Below are positions 8,479 to 15,008 of a stretch of 64,000 nucleotides of DNA, one piece after another. The notes below the pieces were generated by a model, which saw only the letters and a program-made list of their open reading frames with translations, was not told the DNA's origin and ran no database searches. Source of the stretch: Streptomyces sp. NBC_01275 (GTDB lineage: Bacteria; Actinomycetota; Actinomycetes; Streptomycetales; Streptomycetaceae); assembly GCF_026340655.1 (NCBI RefSeq), contig NZ_JAPEOZ010000001.1, positions 9,796,001-9,860,000 of the forward strand. Reading direction: 5' to 3'. Made by a program: the position numbers and the translations under genes. The number at the start of each line of letters is the position of its first letter. Position 1 is the first letter of the stretch.

Positions 8479-9908
8479 CTGGCCGCGCCTCCTTCGTCGT
8501 CGGTCTGGTCGGTGTCGTGGTCGGCCGCCCCCGCGGGGGCCTCGGCCGCGCCGGAGCGGGCCGCCGCGGTCCCGGACTGCAGCGCGCCGAGCGCGGCCGC
8601 CGCCTCCTCGGGCCGGCGCGCCGCCGGCCGCGGCGTCCCGGCCTCCGCGTGGTCCTGTACGCGGTCCTGTGCGCGTTCCTGGGCCGGTACGGCGGCCCGG
8701 CCGCGGCGACGGCGCTGCGGCAGACCGTCGGCGTCCAGGGGGCCGTGGTGCCGGGCCGGGTCGGACGCGGCGACCTCGGTCCCGTAGGCGTGGGCCGTCG
8801 GGGCGGCGGGCCGGTCAGGCGTGCCCTTGCGTGTGGTGCGCGTCGTGCGCGGGGCGCTCGCCGCGGGCGGCCGGCGGTCCGGGTCGATACGGGTGAGCAG
8901 ATGGCTGTCGACGCGCAGCACCGCCCGCACCCCGCCGTACGGGGAGGCGGAGGAGACGTCGACGCCCAGGTCGAACTGCCGGGTCAGCCGGCCGATCGCG
9001 GCCAGCCCCATGCGGGGCGGATCGCCCAGGTCGGTCAGCAGGATCGGGGCGTCGCCGGCCACCAGCCGCTGGGCGCGCTCGCGTTCGTCCTGGGTCATGC
9101 CGAGGCCCGCGTCGTCGACGGTCACGCACACGCCGTGGTGGACGTGCTCCAGACCGACCACGACGTCGGTGTCCGGCGCGGAGTGCCGCAGCGCGTTGTC
9201 GAGCAGCTCGGCGACGATGATGGCGACGGGCTCCACGGCGTGCGAGACCAGGGCCGTGCCGGCCTCGAGGTGGTTGTGGACCTTGACCCGCTGGTAGCCC
9301 GCGAGCCGGGCCTGACCGCCGGTCACCGCGTCCACCAGATGGGACTCCTCGCGCGCCAGTCCGACCCAGGCCCCGCACACCACCGCGGCGACCTGCGCCC
9401 GGCGCAGCGACTGCTCGTTCTCGTGGTCGAGGCGGAACAGGGTCTGCGTCAACTCCGGGTCGTCGTAACGCTGCTGCAGCCCGCGCAGGGCGTCCTGCAG
9501 CCGGTACAGGGCCGCCTGGATCTCCCGGGTCGCGCCCCGCATGCCGGCCTGGGCGGCGGCGTCGACGCGGGTGCGCTGGGCGGCCACCTCGGCCTGTAGC
9601 GCCAGCACCACGTTCTCCAGGGCGATGCCCAGCGGGGTGCCCGCGGTCAACGGCTGGAGGGGGCCCGGCACTTCGAGGTGCGGATGGGCGACCCGCTGGG
9701 CGGCGGCGGGCACCCGGCGCGCCGCCAGATGCTCCACCTCGGCCGTGAACGCTCGCAGGGACCCGTCGAGTTGGGTGCGCAGTGCGGCGATCTCCGCGCG
9801 CTGCCGGGTCTGTTGCCGACGCAACCGCAGCAGCCCGCCGGCGAGGGCGAGCGCGGACAGTGTGCCGACGGTCAGGCCGCCGGCCGCCAGGTCCGGTAAT
9901 TCGATCAT
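8475..9908 (-). CDS. cvnA: conservon sensor-kinase-like protein CvnA
   Basis: Membrane-anchored histidine-kinase-like ATPase of 477 aa, first gene of the conservon. It starts with one transmembrane segment (GLTVGTLSALALAGGLL, about residues 11-27), then coiled-coil-rich helices, then the HATPase domain with N-box VAELLDNALRHS and G-box DDAGLGM. The C-terminal 130 residues are Pro/Arg/Ala-rich and disordered. The ATG at 9908 was chosen because it gives the short N-terminus plus membrane helix usual for CvnA; it lacks a good Shine-Dalgarno, and an in-frame upstream start at 10004 is possible. No clear phospho-accepting His was assigned. Confidence 0.88.
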   Translation of the reverse strand: MIELPDLAAGGLTVGTLSALALAGGLLRLRRQQTRQRAEIAALRTQLDGSLRAFTAEVEHLAARRVPAAAQRVAHPHLEVPGPLQPLTAGTPLGIALENVVLALQAEVAAQRTRVDAAAQAGMRGATREIQAALYRLQDALRGLQQRYDDPELTQTLFRLDHENEQSLRRAQVAAVVCGAWVGLAREESHLVDAVTGGQARLAGYQRVKVHNHLEAGTALVSHAVEPVAIIVAELLDNALRHSAPDTDVVVGLEHVHHGVCVTVDDAGLGMTQDERERAQRLVAGDAPILLTDLGDPPRMGLAAIGRLTRQFDLGVDVSSASPYGGVRAVLRVDSHLLTRIDPDRRPPAASAPRTTRTTRKGTPDRPAAPTAHAYGTEVAASDPARHHGPLDADGLPQRRRRGRAAVPAQERAQDRVQDHAEAGTPRPAARRPEEAAAALGALQSGTAAARSGAAEAPAGAADHDTDQTDDEGGAAR

Positions 9909-10049
9909 GGATTGGTTCCAGGGAGGGTCGGGCGTCGATCCGGAGCGAGCAGGGCAGGAGTGGGTCCGAGGCGTTTCGGACCGGGCACTCGCAGCACAGT
10001 ACACACCGTCATTGATCGATCCCGCCCGGTTGAGCGAGACTTGGCTTCT

Positions 10050-10074
10050 GAAGTGACCTGCATCTGTTCACTTC
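10050..10074. promoter_or_regulatory. inverted repeat in the conservon promoter region
   Basis: GAAGTGA and TCACTTC form a perfect 7-bp inverted repeat separated by 11 bp, about 140 bp upstream of cvnA in the only stretch that can hold its promoter (9909-10179). The spacing suits a dimeric regulator. No regulator is identified. Confidence 0.4.
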
Positions 10075-10179
10075 TGTGCCGACTGCCCGAATTGCCATGG
10101 AGCACAGGCGGGCTGACGGAGTTGACCGAGCGTCTCGCGGTCGGGCGACGAGGGCCGGGACTCCGGCGACCGCGCGGCG

Positions 10180-10647
10180 CTACCCGCCGTACGGCGGGGT
10201 CAGCACGGCCAGTGTGCCGTTGGCCTGGCGCAGCGCCAGCTCCAGCGTCACGGGCGGGTGCAGTGAGCCGCTCCCGTCCGGCGGGACCAGCCACTCCAGG
10301 AACCGGGCGGGGCGGTACGGCGGCGGCACGGCGACCCAGGCGCCCCGGCTCGCGTGCCGCAGCCCGTCCCCGATCCACCGGCTGCCCGGATCGGGCGGCA
10401 GGAAGAAGCCCACCCGGTGCGCTCTGGTGTCGACCAGCGTCGGCCCCGGCACGGGCAGCGCGGTCTGCCACAGCAGGTCCAGCGTGAGCAGCCCCAGCCG
10501 GTCGGGGACGCTGAGCACGTCCCAGTAGCGGCCCGCCTCCAGCAGCGCGATCCCCTCGCCGTGGTCCCATTCCCGCTTGCACACCCGAGGGTCCGTGGCG
10601 GCTGCGGCGAGCCACTCCACGCCGCAGGTCGAGATCGCATCGTTCAT
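10180..10647 (-). CDS. small conserved protein, weakly similar to prim-pol N-terminal fold
   Basis: Uncharacterised protein of 155 aa. It has an EGIALLEAGRYWDVLSVP segment near residues 30-47, then RVGFFLPPDPG and GAWVAVPPPYRPARF. This pattern (short N-terminal helix, GRxWDxL, late WVAVPP) recalls small Streptomyces proteins annotated as bifunctional DNA primase/polymerase N-terminal-like, but the acidic metal-binding residues of real primase-polymerases are not evident, so catalysis is unlikely. It lies downstream of cvnA on the same strand but upstream in transcription order, with 271 bp between, so it is probably a separate unit. Function unknown. Confidence 0.6.
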   Translation of the reverse strand: MNDAISTCGVEWLAAAATDPRVCKREWDHGEGIALLEAGRYWDVLSVPDRLGLLTLDLLWQTALPVPGPTLVDTRAHRVGFFLPPDPGSRWIGDGLRHASRGAWVAVPPPYRPARFLEWLVPPDGSGSLHPPVTLELALRQANGTLAVLTPPYGG

Positions 10648-10844
10648 GGTCCGGCTCCGTGTCACGTGACGTCCGCCGTCGGCCCCACGCCGACCGGGAC
10701 CCAGCATGCTGGTAGATATTTCTACGTGGCGGAAGGGGTGGCGGACCCTGGCGTTTCGGTCTGTTTCGTTCGACTCCCGTGCTGCCGTTCGACCCACGCC
10801 GACGGAACGGACCGCCCGAATCCGACGGACCGCCACGCGACACG

Positions 10845-10875
10845 CAGGTCCGGGCCAGGACCTGGCCCGGACCTG
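10845..10875. terminator. strong hairpin downstream of the DUF3500 gene
   Basis: Two 15-base arms, CAGGTCCGGGCCAGG and CCTGGCCCGGACCTG, flank a single A, giving a perfect 31-bp palindrome. It begins 9 bp past the stop of the DUF3500 gene, so the likely role is transcription termination. There is no T-run. A protein-binding role cannot be excluded because the spacer is one base. Confidence 0.6.
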
Positions 10876-10883
10876 GTCAGGAC

Positions 10884-12197
10884 CTAGTGGTCGTTCTCCA
10901 GGTGCAGTTTGAGCAGGTCCACGCCGTAGTCGCCGCCGTTGGGAGTGCGGACGATGGTGTGGATGTGCTGCTGGGTGGGCGTTCCGCCGGGGCCGCCCAT
11001 GCCGCCGCTGCTGTCCTTGGTGCCGTAGGCGAGGGGGGACTGCGCGTCGTACTCGATGAGCACGACCGGGCTGTGCACGCGGTAGTAGAAGGCCGAGGAG
11101 TCCTCGGTCTCGCCGATCCAGTAGAAGTAGGTGGCGTCGAGGTGGTCCTCCACCTCCTTCATCTTCACGTCGGCGTGCCCGTCGTCCATGTTGCCGACGT
11201 AGACGCGCACCAGGTCCAGCAGGTTCTGCTGCTGTGCGGCAGTGAATCCGGAGGCGACGAGGCCCTGGTAGGCGAGCTTGAGGTTGTCCTGGCCCGCGCC
11301 GGCCTTGAGGTTGTCGCCGGCCTTCTCCTCGGACGAGATCGCCTTCTTGCGCTGTGCGTCGGTCAGGGACCGCAGCAGGGTGAGCCCGGCGGTGGTCTCC
11401 TTCCTGAAGAGGGTGATCTTCTCGCCGTCGTAGGTGGCCGAGGTCGGCTCCGAGCCCATGAAGGTGGGCGTCATGACGACCTGGTCGCCGAGCACGAAGT
11501 AGTTGACGGCCACATGGTGACCCTCGTACTGGAAGCCCCATGGCTTGGTCGTCGAGGGCGTGCCCATGAAGGTGAAGAAGTACGCGCCCTCGGTGAGGGT
11601 GTCCCGGTTGCCGCCGCTGTAGTCGCCCAGGAACGCGTTGAGCTTCATGATGTTGCGGGTCTGGGTGAGTCCGTCGGCGGACAGCGCCGCGCCGAGCAGC
11701 GCGTAGCCGAGATCGCGCTGCTTCTCGGTCAGGTCGCCCATCCGGGCGCCCTGGCGCTCGTACCCGTCGACGTTGCTCCACTTCAGCCACTCGTCGTCGT
11801 CCACGTCGAAGACGGAGGCCTTGCGCTCCTTGGCGGTCAGCCCGTCCAGGAAGGCCTGCGCCGCCTTGACCGCCTTGTCGGTGGAGACCTCCGTCGCGTG
11901 GATCGAGTACAGGTCGTCGACGATCTTGCCGTCGGCGGTGACCCCGGTGAAGTCGGCGTACTTGACCTCGCTCGCTCCGGGGCCCATGCCCCCGGCCCCG
12001 CCGCCGGGCCCGCCGGACGGCATGCCGCCCGGGCCGCCGGAGGGAGCGCCGGAGGCGGAGGCCGCCGAGTCGGAGGAGTCCGAGGAGCAGCCGGTCATGG
12101 TCGCCATCGCGGCGACTCCGCCGGCGAGCAGCGCCTTGTTCATGAACCAGCGGCGGCTGCGCTCCGCTGCGAGGGTGCGTGGTCGGTGTCCGTGCAT
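10884..12197 (-). CDS. DUF3500 domain secreted lipoprotein
   Basis: Protein of 437 aa with a twin-arginine-like leader (RSRRWFMNKALLAGGVAA) and lipobox-like TGC at about residue 37, then a Gly/Pro/Ser-rich linker with repeated GGPGG. The rest is a DUF3500 domain: AFLDGLTAKER, LLGAALSADGLTQTRNIM, GTPSTTKPWGFQYEGHHVAVNYFVLGDQV spread over several strands, and ending QQHIHTIVRTPNGGDYG. DUF3500 function is not known. ATG at 12197 was preferred because it puts the twin arginines 12 residues in; an upstream in-frame start would precede the signal by 45 residues. Confidence 0.8.
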   Translation of the reverse strand: MHGHRPRTLAAERSRRWFMNKALLAGGVAAMATMTGCSSDSSDSAASASGAPSGGPGGMPSGGPGGGAGGMGPGASEVKYADFTGVTADGKIVDDLYSIHATEVSTDKAVKAAQAFLDGLTAKERKASVFDVDDDEWLKWSNVDGYERQGARMGDLTEKQRDLGYALLGAALSADGLTQTRNIMKLNAFLGDYSGGNRDTLTEGAYFFTFMGTPSTTKPWGFQYEGHHVAVNYFVLGDQVVMTPTFMGSEPTSATYDGEKITLFRKETTAGLTLLRSLTDAQRKKAISSEEKAGDNLKAGAGQDNLKLAYQGLVASGFTAAQQQNLLDLVRVYVGNMDDGHADVKMKEVEDHLDATYFYWIGETEDSSAFYYRVHSPVVLIEYDAQSPLAYGTKDSSGGMGGPGGTPTQQHIHTIVRTPNGGDYGVDLLKLHLENDH

Positions 12198-12267
12198 GGG
12201 GACCAAACTCCATGACGGACCTGAAGCGAACCTGTGAGCCGCCGAAGCGTCGCCGCAGCCCCTTCCG

Positions 12268-12678
12268 TCAGGTCCGGCTGGGGTCGCCGTGCGGCACGGA
12301 CAGCGGCGGACCGGGTGCGGACAGGGGTGCATCGGGTACGGGCCGCGGCGGATCGGCCTGGCGCAGCTCGGCCAGCAACTCGTTCTGCCCCGCGAGGAGT
12401 TCGGTGAGGATGCGGCGGGCCGCCCGCAGCAGCTCGGCGACGTCGCCGCCGGCCAGCGCGTAGCTGACCGTCGAGCCCTCCCGGATGGACACCACGATGC
12501 CGGAGCGGCGCAGCACCGCCAGCTGCTGGGACAGACTGGACGGTTCGATCTCGATCTCTGCGAGCAGGTCCCGCACGGGGACGGGGCCGTTCTGCAGCAG
12601 TTCGAGGACCCTGATGCGCACCGGGTGCCCGAGCATGCGGAAGAACTCGGCCTTGGCCTGGTAGAGGGGGACCTGCAT
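12268..12678 (-). CDS. ArsR-family winged-helix regulator
   Basis: Transcription factor of 136 aa. The winged helix is clear: FFRMLGHPVRIRVLELLQNG (residues 12-31), recognition helix EPSSLSQQLAVLRRSGIV, and wing REGSTVSYAL. No CxC metal site typical of ArsR/SmtB metal sensors is visible, so it is probably a non-metal member. The C-terminal 35 residues are Pro-rich and disordered. The gene sits just upstream of the DUF3500 gene on the same strand with 70 bp between, so the two may be co-expressed. A cluster of short repeats lies about 95-145 bp upstream. Confidence 0.85.
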   Translation of the reverse strand: MQVPLYQAKAEFFRMLGHPVRIRVLELLQNGPVPVRDLLAEIEIEPSSLSQQLAVLRRSGIVVSIREGSTVSYALAGGDVAELLRAARRILTELLAGQNELLAELRQADPPRPVPDAPLSAPGPPLSVPHGDPSRT

Positions 12679-12770
12679 GGTCAATCGCTCGCTCCCTGCC
12701 GCGTTCGGTGAAAGTCTCGATCCTCGTGGCTGCGGGCTCCGCACACCCGTGTGATGCGCTGATCTGGATG

Positions 12771-12821
12771 TGTCGAGATGCCCAGATGTCGAAGTGGCGA
12801 GATGTCGAGATGAAGACATCT
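12771..12821. repeat. cluster of GATGTCGA-type short repeats upstream of the ArsR gene
   Basis: Within 51 bp, AGATGTC occurs at 12784 and 12800 and its inverse GACATCT at 12815, while TCGAGATG occurs at 12773 and 12805. The 12800/12815 pair forms a 7-bp inverted repeat with an 8-bp spacer. It lies between two divergent-facing promoters' region for the ArsR gene, so it may be its operator array. Confidence 0.5.
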
Positions 12822-12861
12822 GCAATTCGAGGGCGTGCGAAGCCGAGGACCGTCCGGGTGT

Positions 12862-13236
12862 CTACACCTCGAGTTCGTTCTCGATCCGCTTGAGCTGATG
12901 GCGGGCCATGGCCAGGTTGGAGCGGCCGCGGTCCAGCACGAGGTAGATGAACAGCCCGCTGCCCTGCCGGCCCTTGATCAGCCGGATGAGGTGGTACTGG
13001 CTCCCGAGCGTGATGAGGATGTCCTCGATCTCGCCCTTCAGGCCCAGGTGTTCCATGGTGCGCACCTTGGCGCGGATCACATCGGTGTTGCCGGCCGCGG
13101 CGACGTTCAGGTCGAGGTCCTTGCCGCCGCCGAGCGTGCCCAGTGCCATACCGCTGGTGTAGTCCACGACGGCGACGCCCAGCGCGCCCTCCACCGTGGT
13201 CATCATCTCCTTGAGCGAGATCTCCACATTCGCCAT
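12862..13236 (-). CDS. stand-alone roadblock/LC7 domain protein
   Basis: Roadblock/LC7 protein of 124 aa, distinct from CvnB. Visible are EMMTTVEGALGVAVVDYTSGMALGTLGGG-type residues across 10-38, then DVIRAKVRTMEHLGLKGEIEDILITLG and LVLDRGRSNLAMARHQLKRIENEL. The ATG at 13236 has a strong GGAGGA seven bases upstream. In Streptomyces such solo roadblock genes occur outside conservons, and their partner GTPase is unknown. It is separated from the ArsR gene by 183 bp and from the next gene by a repeat-rich 335 bp. Confidence 0.85.
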   Translation of the reverse strand: MANVEISLKEMMTTVEGALGVAVVDYTSGMALGTLGGGKDLDLNVAAAGNTDVIRAKVRTMEHLGLKGEIEDILITLGSQYHLIRLIKGRQGSGLFIYLVLDRGRSNLAMARHQLKRIENELEV

Positions 13237-13571
13237 GGCGTTCCTCCTGCCGGTTGCACGGGCCCGGGCTCCTCCGACCCCGTTCGTGCCCCGAACCGTA
13301 CGGAGCGCGTCCCCCGAGAAGGTGACATGCTCCGGGACTGGCCTATTCGCCTTCGGAAATCGAAGGTCCGTGCGTTCTTCTGACCGCAGGTGTACGGAAG
13401 TTGAGCGACTCAGCGTCGCCGACGGGAACGCCTGCTCCGGTCGACGGGAACGCCTGCGCCAGCCGACGGGCGCGCTTGCTCCGGTCGACGGGAACACCGG
13501 CTCCGGCCGCAGGCCCGGCAGACGGCCCCGCCGCTTGCCACCGGACCGCTCGAACGGGCAGGGTCGGTGCC
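13237..13571. repeat. gene-free stretch with four imperfect 21-23 bp tandem repeats (13417-13507)
   Basis: No gene is supported here. Between 13417 and 13507, the element GACGGGAACGCCTG or a close variant starts at 13421, 13443, 13464 and 13487, a period of 21-23 bp, separated by CTCCGGTC-like spacers. The repeats end about 65 bp before the flavoprotein start. The remaining part must hold the promoters of the roadblock gene (minus) and flavoprotein gene (plus). Confidence 0.6.
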
Positions 13572-14024
13572 GTGGCCACCCTGCTGATCGTCCATCACAC
13601 CCCCTCGCCGAACTGCCAGGCGCTGTTCGAGGCGGTCGTCTCGGGCGCGACGGCTCCGGAGCTCGAGGGCGTCCGCGTCGTACGGCGGGCGGCCCTCGCC
13701 GCCACCGCCTCCGACGTTCTGGCCGCCGACGCCTGCCTGCTGGGCACGCCGGCCAACCTGGGCTACATGTCCGGTGCGCTCAAGCACTTCTTCGACCAGG
13801 TCTACTACCCCTGCCTCGACACCACCCGCGGCCGCCCCTTCGGCTACTACGTCCACGGCGGCAACGACGTCACCGGTGCGGTCCGCGCCATCGAGGCCAT
13901 CACCACCGGCCTCGGCTGGCGGCGCACGGCCGACCCCGTCACCGTCACCGGAGAGCCGACCAAGGCGGACACGGAGGCCTGCTGGGAACTGGGCGCGACG
14001 CTGGCCGCGACCCTGACGGACTGA
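13572..14024 (+). CDS. flavodoxin-like / NADPH-dependent FMN reductase family protein
   Basis: Small flavodoxin-fold protein of 150 aa. The N-terminal ATLLIVHHTPSPN strand-loop is the phosphate-binding loop of flavodoxins, followed by DACLLGTPANLGYMSGALKHFFDQVYYP, the typical FMN-binding hydrophobic loop, and YYVHGGNDVTGAV. It probably binds FMN and acts as a quinone- or flavin-reductase or as an electron carrier; the partner is unknown. The GTG at 13572 was chosen because the reading frame upstream encodes only the tandem-repeat DNA. A weak GGGCAGGG precedes it. Confidence 0.8.
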   Translation: MATLLIVHHTPSPNCQALFEAVVSGATAPELEGVRVVRRAALAATASDVLAADACLLGTPANLGYMSGALKHFFDQVYYPCLDTTRGRPFGYYVHGGNDVTGAVRAIEAITTGLGWRRTADPVTVTGEPTKADTEACWELGATLAATLTD

Positions 14025-14038
14025 CCGGCCCCGACGCG

Positions 14039-14521
14039 TCAGTTCCAGAGCGGATACGTCACCACAGGCCCGAACTGCTCCGGCCGGGCCCCCGGGTAGG
14101 TGAGGCTGATCCGGCTGTAGTGCTGGAGCCGCGGGTCCTTCTTCCACGCCTCCGGCCGGTCCAGCTTCACGACGACGGCGTACGGGTGGAAGGTGCCCAC
14201 CGCGCAGTACGGATCGCAGTCGTTGACGACGTTCACCCCGGTGGCCCGCGCCGAGTCGGCGTTCCAGGTGTCCCAGTGCAGCGAGACGAGCCGGCTGTTG
14301 CCGTCGCCGCAGGCCAGGATGAAGTCGGTGGGCCGCACCTGCGGGTGCCAGAAGCAGTCGACGAGGACGGGCGCGTCGGTCTGCCGCACCGCGGCCGGCG
14401 CGACGGCCCGCGCCCCGGACGGCGAGGCGGCAGGGGCGGCCGATGCCGTGGCCGAGCCGATCGCCGCCGTGAGCCCCAGTGCCGCGCAGAGGGTGACCGC
14501 TGATCTCGTCGTGTGTCGCAT
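14039..14521 (-). CDS. secreted protein of unknown function
   Basis: Exported protein of 160 aa with a Sec signal (RHTTRSAVTLCAALGLTAAI, cleavage near ASA-APA). The mature part has four Cys residues, in VDCFWHPQ, LACGDGN, and NDCDPYCAVG, likely forming two disulfides, and Trp/Tyr-rich strands such as SLHWDTWNADSA. This pattern is frequent among small secreted Streptomyces proteins without assigned function. It is convergent with the flavoprotein gene, 14 bp between stops. Confidence 0.75.
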   Translation of the reverse strand: MRHTTRSAVTLCAALGLTAAIGSATASAAPAASPSGARAVAPAAVRQTDAPVLVDCFWHPQVRPTDFILACGDGNSRLVSLHWDTWNADSARATGVNVVNDCDPYCAVGTFHPYAVVVKLDRPEAWKKDPRLQHYSRISLTYPGARPEQFGPVVTYPLWN

Positions 14522-15008
14522 CGCCGCTCCCGCCCGTGCGTCCCGGGACCCGCCTGTGTGCTGCGCCCCGGTGAGTTCTCTCTCGACGCTACGACGACGA
14601 GCGGAAGCGGACCACTCGAACGGGCTACCGGCGGCCTTCGACTCCCTCTCCGCGGGTGTTCCGGCGTCTCCCCGCGCGAGGCCGAAAACCTGCGCCGATC
14701 ATGCCGAATCCCCAGTTGGGCATGGTCAATTCCAGCCGATGTTTTGACGCTCCCATGACAAACCTGTGGACCCGATGCAACGCTTCTGCCGAAGTTCACC
14801 CTTTCTTCACACCCCCACCATGCGTCACACCCCCCACCCTGCGGCGCAGCCCGCACCACCCCCCACCCCCCGTTCCTCCTCACCCCCCACTCCCCCCACA
14901 GCCTCCTTCACCCGCCTGCAGTGCCGTGCGCCCCGGACCGGCCCCACCCCGCCGTTCCGCCCCTCCCCGGCCTCCATCACGGGCCGACCGTCGCAGAAGG
15001 AGAACCCG
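14522..15008. other. intergenic region with C-rich leader before the M4 protease gene
   Basis: No gene is supported. This 487-bp stretch separates two divergent secreted-protein genes and holds both promoters. The segment 14700-14800 is relatively AT-rich. From about 14808 to 14905 the plus strand is a run of C tracts (many CCCC to CCCCCC groups split by A or T), giving G tracts on the other strand. AGAAGGAGAA at 14995-15004 is the ribosome site of the protease gene. Confidence 0.5.
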
